Assembly (NCBI GenBank): GCA_963989385.1
Contig: OZ022503.1
Location: 86,401,138 to 86,465,137 of the forward strand
DNA: 64,000 nucleotides
Reading direction: 5' to 3'
Source: Ctena decussata
Taxonomy: Eukaryota; Mollusca; Bivalvia; Lucinida; Lucinidae
The notes beneath the pieces were generated by a model. The model made no database searches and had not been told where the DNA came from. It saw only the letters and a program-made list of their open reading frames with translations. The position numbers and the translations under genes are program-made. This document shows, in pieces, positions 12,560 to 22,650 of this stretch. The stretch's first letter is position 1, and each line of letters opens with the position of its first letter.

Positions 12560-12622
12560 TCCCAGCGGCTCCGCGGAACGAATCCATAATAGATCCGTCT
12601 GGGTGCCTGAGTCCGTCTGTCA
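12560..12622 (+). repeat. Short repeat E, copy 2
   Basis: Same core as 10085-10165 and 63263-63325, with 'GCGGAACGAATCCATAATAG' followed by 'GGGTGCCTGAGTCCGTCTGTC'-like sequence. Confidence 0.5.
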
Positions 12623-13074
12623 TCTGTGTCAAATTCAAAGATAGTGTTCACGTTGTTCCTGGGATCGGTATCCGACCTAGCCACCCCAAAACGTGCCTGA
12701 GTACGATCGATTGATTGGGGCCTCGGTTTAAATTATTATCTGGAATAGAAGAAGAGCGAAACGTCGAAATATATGACAAGAACGCTCATACGAACGGCTA
12801 AGCAATGCTTTTGTGTAAAGCGCTCAGTGGACTTACAAGACCAGCACCACTATCCGAGGTATAGGTCCAAATGCAACATAATTGCATGTAAACACTTCGG
12901 AGAAAGCTTCAGAATAGAATAGAATGACGACATTAGGTAAATAAGTTGCAGAGTTCTAGATGGGAGTGGGCACTGGGGGACAAGTTTTGTCAGATCTGCT
13001 TAGAAACCCCTCATCCGAACCGCCTCAACGAGGCTGGATGAGGGACAACAAGCCTTTCAGTTCATCTGCCGTCA

Positions 13075-13169
13075 CAGTGTGTCTGGGCAGGCTTAGACAT
13101 ACTAAGCGGTTAACCTGGTTACCAATACTGAGTGCACATACTTCCGCCAGTAACAGACAACTACCCTTG
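13075..13169 (-). mobile_element. SINE family B body fragment
   Basis: Reverse complement of part of the family B SINE body (compare 18790-18890): TCTGGGCAGGCTTAGAC, CTAAGCGGTTAACC and a TAACAGACAACTACCCTT block are recognisable. The tRNA head is missing. It lies against a plus-strand SINE that begins at 13171, so the two form an inverted pair. Confidence 0.6.
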
Positions 13170-13170
13170 C

Positions 13171-13553
13171 CGGCGGCCCGCCAGCGCAGTCGGCAGCGCG
13201 TCAGACTGCATGTCAAGGGGTCCTGAGATCGATTCCCAGACAGGCCACATAACGCTTGTGGAGATTGATCATGAAATATTTTCTACGGTTAATCTTTCCC
13301 TTCTGCTGATTCAAGAAGGGCAGTTGTCAGTTACTGGCGAAAGTATATGCACTAAGTACTGGTTAAACGTTTAAGAGGTCTGATGATTAAAATCTTAAAG
13401 AGCTTCTTCGAGAGCAGAGAACACATTCGAAAGAAGGAACATGGGCCATACCATGGAACAGTGTCATGGAACAGTTTGAGTAGGTTAACTGACCGCCTCG
13501 ACATGACCTTAGCTGTTTACTGAGCCGTAAATACTCAACAAAACAAACAAACT
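13171..13553 (+). mobile_element. SINE family B variant, internally interrupted
   Basis: The tRNA-like head has a B-box-like GATCGATTCCC near 13227. The family B body follows (TTCAAGAAGGGCAGTTGTCA), but the head-body junction carries extra sequence (TTGATCATGAAATATTTTCT) shared with the neighbouring minus-strand SINE. At about 13389-13475 the body is interrupted by ~85 bp of the ~365-bp satellite family, after which the typical tail resumes (GGTTAACTGACCGCC) and ends in an AAAC-rich tail. Confidence 0.65.
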
Positions 13554-13710
13554 CACAACTGCCATTAAGTCAGCGGAAGGGAGCGAATGAGCGAAGAAAA
13601 TATTTCATGATCAATCTTCACGACTGTTCAGAGGCCGGGCTGGGAATCGAACTCGCGACCGCTTGATCTGCAGACCGACGTGCTGCCGACCGTGCTAGAG
13701 GGCTCGGTAG
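13554..13710 (-). mobile_element. SINE with shared body, 3' truncated
   Basis: Read on the minus strand, the head is tRNA-like with B box AGTTCGATTCC, then the TTGATCATGAAATATTTTCT linker, then the start of the family B body ending in an imperfect TCAAGAAGGGCAGTTGTCA-like segment at the left edge. The head differs from the 18.7-kb SINE, suggesting different tRNA heads joined to a common body. Confidence 0.6.
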
Positions 13711-13734
13711 GACACATGTCAAATTCTGAGGGTA

Positions 13735-14680
13735 CCAAACTCTCTGCATAGGGTAAAGGTGATTTCTAGAATCTCCATGTGTATCGCCTTCGTGCCTGAA
13801 CTGGTCCTCCATGTGTGAACGAGACCTTGGCATGTAAATGGGCGGGTCATCAATGAAAACAACGAAAACAACAACAAAAAAACAGGTAATGTGATTTGAA
13901 TCTCCTCCAGTGACCGGGTCCTCCATGGTCGGAAAGGATTCACCACGTGTGAACGAAACCGTTATAGGTGAACCAAACAAGAAGATGTAAACTTGACCTG
14001 CCCGTGTGGACATGTATTCTACGTCTGACAGGGCCTCCATGTATGAACATTTCTGCTTGTTAGAATGGCTTCTGCAGGTGTGGACGAGATCCCCACATAT
14101 AAACGGGACGGGACGTGTGAACGAGATAGGTACATATGTACGTATGAACGGGACACCCACCTGTGAAAAGGTGCTGCACGCTAGATGGAGACGTTCGCGG
14201 GTCCTGTATTTTTCAAAGATCCAGCACGTAAAACAGGACTTGCATTCTGATTATCCAAGTATGCAAGGGATCGCCACAGGCGAACGGACAATCCACGGTT
14301 GAACGGGCTCTGCGCCTGTGAAGTGTAAACGGGACCTCCACGTGTTAACGGAATCCGCATGTGATAAAGGAACCTTCATTTTTGAACGGGTCCTCCATAT
14401 GTGATCAGGAACTGCATTTGCGAACAGGACTGCCACCTGTAAATGGATCTTCCACGAGTGAACGGACCTTCACATGTGTATTGGACCGCTAAATGTGAAC
14501 GGGGCCTGCACAAGTGAACGACATCTGCAAGGCTGTACCTGCGAAAGGGAACTACATATGCGAACGGGATGTCCATATGGGAACGGGGCTTGCATTTTTC
14601 AACGGATCCTCTACGTGTTAATGGGACTGTCCATGTGTGAACGAAACGTGAATGTATGAACAGGACCTCATTCCGATGTA
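13735..14680 (+). repeat. Degenerate 19-bp minisatellite
   Basis: About 950 bp can be parsed into imperfect copies of TGAACGGGACCTCCACATG. The copies are clearest at 14280-14680, where most units are 18-20 bp and insertions account for the longer ones. Because 19 is not a multiple of three and the unit is stop-poor on the minus strand, it produces long spurious frames such as the 180-codon one at 13618-14160. No flanking element was identified. Confidence 0.85.
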
Positions 14681-14723
14681 ACATTTAGCCGCAGATGCGC
14701 AATATGTGAATATTATACAAGTT

Positions 14724-14831
14724 TCTATCACAAATATGTTTGGACTGTATTGACAAGTTTCAGGAAACATAGAAGATTCTATCATAAATATGTTTGGACT
14801 GTATTGACAGGTTTCAAGGAAACAAAGCGAG
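14724..14831. repeat. 54-bp direct tandem duplication
   Basis: The segment starting TCTATCACAAATATGTTTGG at 14724 is repeated at 14778 with only a few changes. It lies just beyond the 19-bp minisatellite and is unrelated to it. Confidence 0.85.
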
Positions 14832-16345
14832 TTGCGACTCTAGGCTAACCCTAGATAAATAAAATAAAATTCACGTGTCTTGTCTAAGTAATACAGAAGA
14901 CAACTTTTAAAGGAAGGGACCATTTGCCTTTTAAAATTGTCCAGGGGTAGCAAGTTTTTGATTTTAAAATGGTTCCTAACTGGCTAAGTAATGACTTTCA
15001 TCAGACCGCCACTGTTTGGCGTGATGGACTTTCGAATAGGGACAAACTACATCTTCAAGACTAAAATGCTTGCAACAGATCGGCGCGGAGAGTTGGGGAG
15101 GGCGGGGGATGGGAGTCCTGTGGGATTATAATTTTCTCTGCCTCGTCTTTGTCTCAACCCTATCTTTCCTTTCTACTATCGCGTTGTGAGACGTAACTCA
15201 TATATTATTACTCAGTAAAACAAACAACAAACAATCAAACCAAATGCCGATTCAAGTATTGGCTTCAAGCAAGTTATATTTTAGGTTTTCATTATTTACT
15301 GTCACTCAACGTTCAGGACCGCCGTGCGGTGCAAAGTTAGTGTTGACGTCGGCTTAACAAAAGCACTCGTAAATCGAATAATCTATCTATCACATTTTGA
15401 AGTCATACAGGCAACAGCTCAAGCAAAAGAGAGAGCAGTTATCGCTTTGGGCTCGGCCATGTCATGACGTTACACTTGAACGTTTTGAAGTTGGAGTGAT
15501 AGAAGTTACGTTTAACAAATAAGAGTCAGTGTCTACCCTAAGGTGAATGGGTATACTTTCAAAGGAAACAACTCTGCCATTTTCATTTTTTGCCTCCCTT
15601 TTCAACGAGAGTCAAGTGTTGAACAGAATAACTTGCCCCCCCCCCCCCCCCCCCCAGTGCAGAATTTTTTTCCTTTAAGCACAGACCCCATTTTAATGGA
15701 ATTTATCTTCCAGGAAAGCAAATAGGTAGTCACTAACATTGATGTTGTTGTTTCCCATTCCAAAAGTGCCGGAAAAACATCGACGTGTACTCTTTTACCT
15801 AAATATTTTTTTCAGGTGACCTTTAGCCTTTCTTACTTATTGTTGAGGATTGGGGAAATGTTGAGTACAAGTTCTACACATAATTCACACTGAGGTTCAA
15901 ACTTTCCACGCGTCTCGTATTGTTACAAAAAGTCCAGGCTTCCACTCGTCTCTGTAGGCCTCGTTTTAATTTAGCCACATACCTAAATCTTGGGCCACTG
16001 CTGGTGTAATATTAAAATTTGAACCTGTTGAAAAAATGACCCAACTGGCTACTTTTCAATGTTGAATATCGACCCATAGAGCATTTTTCAGTGTTGAAAA
16101 TTGACCTGGGTCAAGTTTCAACATTGAAAATTGACGCGTGGGGTCATGTTTTCACGGGGTCAAAATTTAATGTTATCCGGCTCAAGAACCTCGGGGCGAA
16201 TACCCCATCATTTTAAATTTACATTGTAGAATACAAATCAGTTTTCCCGATTCAATATGATTTATATTTGATGTGACGCAAAGGATGAAAATTTTATCAG
16301 GTTTGGCAACGTCGAAATCTACAGTCACATTGGACGCTTCAATGG
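14832..16345. other. No gene seen; low-complexity tracts
   Basis: Contains a run of 20 C at 15636-15655 and a pyrimidine-rich segment with an AAAC-rich tail ending near 15245 that may be a decayed SINE. At 16030-16170 there are imperfect direct and inverted copies of a TTCAATGTTGAA / GACCC motif. No coding sequence recognised. Confidence 0.5.
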
Positions 16346-16361
16346 ATATATATATATATAT
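16346..16361. repeat. (TA)n microsatellite
   Basis: A short uninterrupted alternating A/T run. Confidence 0.9.
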
Positions 16362-16889
16362 AGCCGTTCACTATTCTAAACAGTGAGTTAGTCTTTAGTC
16401 AATAGCCGATAGCAGCGTTAGTTGTACTAGTCCACTAAGCACAGTTGCAGTTCAAATACAATTTTCCAAATGGGTCTGCTATCGCTGACCTGGCTATTTT
16501 ACGACAGGCCCATTCTGATACAAAACTGGTTCAATTCCATTGAGATTCTCTCATTTTCACATTTTGCTATTTTATGTAACAGAGGCCAACTTGATTAATC
16601 TATTTTTATTAATGTGTGAAACAACTTAATGCAAAAATTCTAACACACATTTTGTCAAAATACATTCATGGGCTACTGAGATGTGTCGTTTTCATGTTTT
16701 GTGCTTTTTAAATGACGGCATTATTGGAATGTCATAAAGGCAAACAAGGGTGCCATGATGGCCCTGGGTCGCTCACCTGAGTATCCTGTGAACTTAATCT
16801 CAGAGACATCCATACGACCGACAGACAGAGTTTCACAAATATTTAATGGAAAATGAACCCTTGATTAAGTACCTATGGTTTTTATAAGA

Positions 16890-17560
16890 TTTAACCTAAT
16901 GACCTAGTTTTTGACCCACATGACCAAGTTTCAAACATGGCCTAGAATTCTTGGATATGAACATTCTGACATAGTTATCAAAACTGTGCCCTCTAGAGTG
17001 TACACAATGTTTTTCTAAGGTTTGACCTAGTGATCTAGTTTTTGACCCAACATATTTGTTTGAGATAAATATTTTGACAAAGTCTCATGAAGATTGGAAC
17101 AAAACTGTGTCCTCTAAAGCGTTCACATTGTTTTTCTAAGAACTGACCTAGTGACCTAGTTTTTGACCTGCCATGTCCCAGTTTCAAATCTGGTACAGAT
17201 TTCATTAAAAAATGAACATTCTGACAACGTCTCATGTAGATTGGATCATAACTGTGCCCTCTAAAGTGAACACAAGGTTTCTCTAAGATATGACCTGGTG
17301 ACCTAGTTTTTTAATTCCACAAAACTCAGATTTGAACTTGGCCTAGATTTTACATAGATAAACATTCTGACAAAGTTTCATGAAGAATGGATCATAACTT
17401 TGCCCTCTAGAGTGTGCACATGTTTTTTTTCTAAGATTTGACCCAGTGACCTAGATTTTGACCCCACATAACCCAGTTTCGAAGCTGGTCTAAATTTCAT
17501 TAAGATGAACATTCTGACAAAGTTTCATGTTGATTGGATTAAAACTGTGCCCTCTGTGTC
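16890..17560. repeat. Tandem array, ~120-148-bp unit, 5 copies
   Basis: GACCTAGTTTTTGACC-like blocks occur near 16901, 17032, 17152, 17300 and 17448, alternating with AACATTCTGACAAAGTTTCATG and ACTGTGCCCTCTA blocks. Unit length varies through small insertions and deletions. Confidence 0.8.
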
Positions 17561-17585
17561 ATTTTAAGATTTATTTTTTTTTGTT

Positions 17586-18400
17586 AGCTCTGGTGGCCGT
17601 TTTGTTTAGCGGAAATTAACCGTTTTAACAAATTTTGCTCAGGGCCATAAGATAAACATTTCTGTGATGTTTTTTGAAATCGGGCCAATGGCGTTTGAGA
17701 CAATGTTGTTTAAAGGTTTTTCTATTTTTTGCTCTGGCGGCCATATTGCTCAGCGGAGCAGAACCGTTTGAGCAATTTTGGTATAGAATGGTCAAAGAAA
17801 TATTTCTGTGAAATTATTTCAAAATCTGCATAGCAGTTTTGGAGGAGAAGTCGTTTAAAGATTTTTTCTGTTTTTAGCTCTGGCGGCCATATTGTTCAGC
17901 GGAGCGGACCTGTTTGAGCAATCTTGGTAGAAGGTCTCCGAAGAAACATTTCTGTGAAATTATTTCAAAATCTGCACAGCGGTTTTGGAGGAGAAGTCGT
18001 TTAAAGATTTTTCTAATTATAACTCTGGCGGCCATATTATTCAGCGGAGCGGGACTGTTTGCGCAATTTTGGTGGAGGGTCTCCTAACAAACATTTCTGT
18101 GAAATAACTTCAAAATCTGCCCGGCAGTTTTGGAGGAGAAGTTTAAAGTTTTTTTTTCTACTTTTAGCTCTGGCGGCCATATTGATCAGTGGAGCGAAAC
18201 CGTTTGAGCAAATTTGGTAAAGTGTCAAAATCTGCCTAACAGTTTTGGAGAAGTTGTTTAAAGGTTTTTCTATTTATAGCTCTGGCGGCCATATTGTTCA
18301 ATGGAGCGAAACAGATTGAGCAATTTTGGTAGAGAGTTCCCCAGGAAACATTTCTGTGAAAGTAGTTCAAAATCTGTCCAGCAGTTTTGGAGAAGTCGTT
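17586..18400. repeat. Tandem array, ~145-bp unit, 6 copies
   Basis: AGCTCTGGCGGCCATATTG recurs near 17586, 17730, 17875, 18021, 18166 and 18278, with GCAATTTTGGTAGA, AACATTTCTGTGAAA and CAGTTTTGGAGGAGAAGTC between. The fifth unit is shortened by a deletion. Confidence 0.9.
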
Positions 18401-18696
18401 TAAAGCAAAAGTTGACGACGGACGACGACAAAGACCGATGACAAACTCACCTTTAGCACTTCTTGCTCGGGTGAGCTAAAAAATTTAAAATGGTTGCGTG
18501 CAAGAAACATTCTGACACAAAACTGGCCCAATTTGAATGAGATTTTCTCATTTTCCCTTTTGTTATTTTAGTAACAGAGGCCCAATTGATTTGTCTATTT
18601 TTATTAATGTATGGAACACCTCAATGCAAGAACCATTTTGCTACAACTGTCGTTAAATTCCATTAAGGTGTTACTGAGATATTTTCATTTTCATGT

Positions 18697-18967
18697 GCCG
18701 GGCCGGGTAGCGCAATCGGTAGGGCACCTGACTCGTAAGTCAGAGGTCCTGGGTTCGAATCCCGGTCTGGCCACATACTTTCGTTTCTCCTTCCGCTGAT
18801 TCAAGAAGGGCAGTTGTCAGTTACTGGCGAATGTATGTGCACTTAGTACTGGTTAACCGCTTAGGAGGTCTAAGCCTGCCCAGGAATAGTGTGGTTAGGT
18901 TAACTGACCGTCCCGACATGACCATAGTTGTTGACCGTGGACGTTAAACATCAAATCAACCAACCAA
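18697..18967 (+). mobile_element. tRNA-derived SINE, family B, intact with target duplication
   Basis: The head is tRNA-like with an A-box region (GTAGCGCAATCGGTAGG) and B box GGTTCGAATCC. The ~190-bp body includes TTCAAGAAGGGCAGTTGTCA and ends in a short ATCAACCAACCAATC tail. It is flanked by a perfect 12-bp direct repeat TCATTTTCATGT (18685-18696 and 18968-18979). Its insertion splits a unit of the outer ~280-bp array. Related copies are at 38163-38432 (minus) and 58657-58928 (plus). Confidence 0.95.
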
Positions 18968-20848
18968 TCATTTTCATGTTTTGTGCTATTTTTTGTAACG
19001 ACATATCGCAGCCATCTTGGAATGCAAAAATGCAAAGAAATCAAAAAGGCTTATTGCAAGGACCATTCCGAAACAAAATTGGTCCGATTCCATTGGTATT
19101 GTCTTCAAATCACATTTTACTATTTTCAGTAACAGTTGCTAACTTGATCTATTTTTATTAATTTTTGATACACCTCAATGCAAGAATCATTTTGCCATCA
19201 ATTTCTTCAAATTTCATTCGGCGATTACTGAAATATTATCATTTTCATGCTTTGTGCTATTTTAGTAACGACAGATGGCGGCCATCTTAGAAAGTCAAAT
19301 TACAAAAATATCAAAATGGTTTCTTGCAAGGAACATTCTGACACAAAGCTGGTCCAATTCGATTGAGATTTTCTCTTTTTCACCTTTTGCTATGTTAAGT
19401 AATAGAGGTCAATTCGACTGGTTTATATCTATTGTTTCTTAAAAATCTCAATGCAAGAATCATTCTGACACAAATTTCATCAACATCCATTCAGGGGTTA
19501 CTGAGATATTATCATTTTAATATTTTGTGCTTTTCTTGGTAATAGCAGATGGTGGCCATCTTAGAATGCCAAATTGCAAAAAAAAAAAAAAAAAAGACTT
19601 CGTGCCTGCAATATTCTGACACGAAATTGGTCCAACAACATTGAAGGGTTCTTGAGAAATTGTCATTTTTATGTTTTTGCTAATTTTAGTGCCCCCACCC
19701 CTCCCCCCGACCACCGGTGGCCATTTTGGATAGTCCACTGGCATTAATTTGAAATATTTCCATTCGTGGACCATTCTGACCAAATCTGACGACTATCCAT
19801 TAATGTTTTCATGGGGTATTTTCATTTGAGCAATATCATTCCTGTACATGCTAAGTAGGTCACTATGATCTTTTTCCACTATAATGTTTTTACAGTTGCA
19901 AATTCAAGGTTGTACTCATGTTCAATGCATACTTTCAACCAAATATACTTAATGGTTCTGGAGATGTTGATTTTGCTATTTTTGCTATTTTAAGTAACCT
20001 AGGCCATCTTGGAGTTTCGACCTGACCTAATTTTACAATTCTGCTCATGCTCCATATGAAATTTGAGACCCATCGGTTCTGTGGTTTTAGACAAGAAGCT
20101 GTTTGAATTTGTTTGAATAAGTTGTTTCTAGACATTGGTTTTTGAGAAAAATTACACTCGTTAACAAAACAAAACGGTATATGCGACAAAACTCCGCTAC
20201 AGGTTTCTTTTTGTTTTCACAATTTTGAATAGCAATTTTCCAGTGATGTTTCATGCAAAATTCAGACAAATATACCAAGTGGTTATTTCTACTTTTTCGA
20301 CCTGATCTAGTATACAATTCTCAGAACCTGGAGTTCGGTCCTGCTCCATGTGAAATCGAGAACATTGGTCCAGTGGTTTTACAGAAGCAGATGTTTGGGT
20401 AACCGGTTTTCAATTGTTCAATTGTTGACGGACGATGAACGACGTGCGCCGGACGCTTTGGTATGACAATAGCTCACTTTTGCCCTTTCGGCCAGGTGAG
20501 CTAAAATCGGTTAAGGCTGTGCTTGGAAACAGAGAACTCAAACAAGAACCACAGTCGAAGTATCGGTTTGATTTAGACTTCGAGTGATAGAATTGTCAGT
20601 TGCAAGGCTGCATACGCACGCCTAATGTTGGTTTTAGGAGTAATCTGGTTTCAGATTATCAAATGTGATCAATGACTCCAGAGGTTACAAAGATACACAC
20701 TACATAATGATAACATAATGGTAGACCTTTAACAGCGCAAGTCGACATTTAACGCCAGTTGCAATAGCGTCAAGAAATGAAAGAGCAAACACATGTCATG
20801 TCTTTATTTCGCAGTGTACTCTCGGTGCCAATAAAAATAAAAAAAATA

Positions 20849-21084
20849 AGCCGCGACGTGACAAAACCAACAATGTGGTTGTGCGCCCAGCGCAGACTCA
20901 GATCAGCCTGGGCATCCGCCCAGTCCGATCAGAGTCTTCACTGTCCGCATGAAGGTAGCTTAGACCCTTAGCTACCGTTTGAGCACTTAAGAAAGAGGCT
21001 GATCAAACTGGGTGGCTGCCCAGGCTGATCTAGGTCTGCACTGGACGCACAACCACTTTGTTGGTTTTCTCGTGTCGTGGCTCA
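20849..21084. mobile_element. Foldback MITE, copy 1
   Basis: A ~235-bp sequence that is nearly one long inverted repeat. It starts AGCCGCGACGTGACAAAACC and ends with its complement, CGTGTCGTGGCTCA. Arms contain GGTTGTGCGCCCAGCGCAGA and CAGATCAGCCTGGGCATCCG; the middle carries a TAGCTTAGACCCTTAGCTA pseudo-palindrome. Six copies occur here (also 37303, 38846, 56456, 57359 and 61311). No transposase is present, so it depends on an enzyme encoded elsewhere. Confidence 0.9.
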
Positions 21085-21619
21085 AATGGCAAGCATGAAA
21101 GACTGCGATGGGATTTGCTGATGACGATGGCCTAGATCTTAAATATTCTAGTGTATTCTAGGGACCTATATTGGAGCCACAGCTTAATTGTATTATGTGT
21201 TGTACTCTTCCATTTTAAATGACAATATTTCTGCCAAATCGAATGACATTTTATTTTAATGACAGCATGCTGGATTTACCCAGTATTTTAAGAAATATTT
21301 CGGTAACGTTTCTGAGACGAATGTCTGTAAGGCTGAATCTAGTATAAAATATTGGCTTCTTGTCTTAGTGATCCCGTTTATAGCAATTTCAGATATGTTT
21401 TTGCGCTTAATTAGGCAGTTATGCTACCGATAACCTCCTACATTCAATAAATTTGTCTGCCAAATATTGATCACATTTGTGGTGAAATGTCAAACTGACT
21501 GACATATGGTTATCTTAAAAGAAGAAATAATTCTGTATTTGATGATTTCTTGAAATAGTATATAACAATTCTGCATGTCGTAATAAGCATATCAAAAAGT
21601 TTTGTAAATATTTACCATA

Positions 21620-22650
21620 ATCTTAAAGAGTTCCTTAAAGAGCAGAGAATACATTCAAAGAAGGAGTATGGGCCATACTTCGAAGTTTCGGCTATTCAAG
21701 CCTCATCAGTGACCCTGACCTGATTTGGTGACGAAAGTCAGTGAAAAGTATACTGTCATACTTAATGTTAATAAAGCAGTCGAGTCAAGGACTGTTCAAA
21801 ATCCAAAAGGGTCCAAACGATAAAGAAAAACGATGATCTAGGATTAAAGTCTTAACAATCAAACATTTCATTATATATTCTAATCTCAAAGAAAACAAGA
21901 AAAATCTTTAAAAAAGATAAACGTTGCTAGAGAAAGTGCCGGACGCGGTATCTCGGTCGGGAGCGTGTCTGCTGCGAATGCTAGCAACACCGAGTTTGAT
22001 CCTCGCATCCGGTTCATTCTTTCGACATTGCCCTGTCTTCCGTTGATTTTAGAAGAACAGCAGTCAGTTCAGAGCAAAGGAATGTGCACTCAGTACTTTT
22101 AGACTGCCTCCGTGAGGCTTGCACAGAAGTAGTGTTGTTAAGTTACTTACCTGTTCGACCATTTCCCGTTGTCAACTGGGCCGTTACCCCCCCCCCCCCT
22201 CCCCTCCCAAAGAAAAAGCAAACAATTAAGTTATGTTCTGATAACTTGGTTACCCACATATGAGCGATATCCGAATTGGCGTTTTTCTTTAAGACCAACT
22301 AGTCAGTCCTCCGTCTCTTATTTTCCGTCAACCTTCGATCGGAAAAAGAGCTGTATGTCAAGACCAATACGATTGGCGACAGGCCGATCTGTTTATTATA
22401 CTGACCAATGGAATGGCATGAAATATGAGTCAATAGTAAGGTTAGACGTTGCCTGACGAACGAAAGAAATAAAATATAATCCGAACTATGGATGATGTAC
22501 GGGGAGACGTTTTACGCCGCCACACGACATAATACCAGCCGCAGTGAGTTCAAATTATAATCTTAAAGAGTTTTTCCAATAGCAGAGAATACATTTAAAA
22601 GAAGTAGCATGGGTTATACTTCGAAGATTCGGCTATTCAAGAGCAATAGA
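21620..22650 (+). repeat. ~365-bp satellite family, split copy
   Basis: The unit start (CTTAAAGAGTTCC, then TATGGGCCATACTTCGAAG) is at 21622-21720. Its end (ATGGATGATGTACGG, GCCGCCACACG, GCAGTGAG) is at 22485-22545, followed at once by the start of another unit at 22558-22640. The distance between is far longer than one unit because a SINE (21937-22200) and about 250 bp of other sequence lie inside. The main array of this family is at 35225-36510. Confidence 0.7.
21937..22200 (+). mobile_element. Degenerate tRNA-derived SINE
   Basis: The head CCGGACGCGGTATCTCGGTCG is tRNA-like with a weak B box (GAGTTTGATCCTCGC). The body keeps the family B order with many changes (a CCTGTCTTCCGTTGATT block, GTGCACTCAGTAC, GTAGTGTTGTTAAGTTA) and ends in a run of C. 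It is more diverged than the 18.7-kb copy, so it is probably an older insertion or a sister family. Confidence 0.6.

Larger units (their letters stand above)
16743..18480 (-). mobile_element. Nested array element with two cores
   Basis: The left end begins AACAAGGGTGCCATGATGG and continues to CGCTCACCTGAG; the right end has GACGACGGACGACGAC and then CTCGGGTGAGCTAAAA. These are the end types of the 5.9-kb element in reverse order, so this copy is in the opposite orientation. It carries two unrelated tandem cores (16890-17560 and 17586-18400). It sits inside a unit of the outer ~280-bp array and is therefore younger. Confidence 0.7.
16445..20505 (-). mobile_element. Outer array element, ~280-bp units, with insertions
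   Basis: Units share CATTCTGACACAAAACTGG, TTTTGCTATTTTAAGTAACAG, TTTTTATTAAT and GGCGGCCATCTTGGAA blocks. The first marker recurs near 16517, 18516, 19070, 19344 and 19622. Taking out the insertions at 16743-18480 and 18697-18967 leaves a regular ~275-282-bp period. The right end has GACGGACGATG sequence and then a hairpin ending CCAGGTGAGCTAAAA (to ~20505), the same end type as 5903 in reverse, so I orient it on the minus strand. The left end is unclear. Confidence 0.7.

Noticed and set aside
13618..14160. 180-codon open frame on the minus strand, the longest in the window
   Set aside because: Much of it is translation of the degenerate 19-bp minisatellite and its right part lies in a SINE; the absence of stops follows from repeat composition.
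18697..18770. Possible tRNA gene (CTCGTAA anticodon-like loop)
   Set aside because: It has a SINE body, tail and 12-bp target duplication; the anticodon arm does not fold with a clean seven-base loop.
20777..20971. Short open frames across the MITE copies, sharing residues between sites
   Set aside because: The similarity comes from MITE DNA; the frames start outside and end at different points in each copy.
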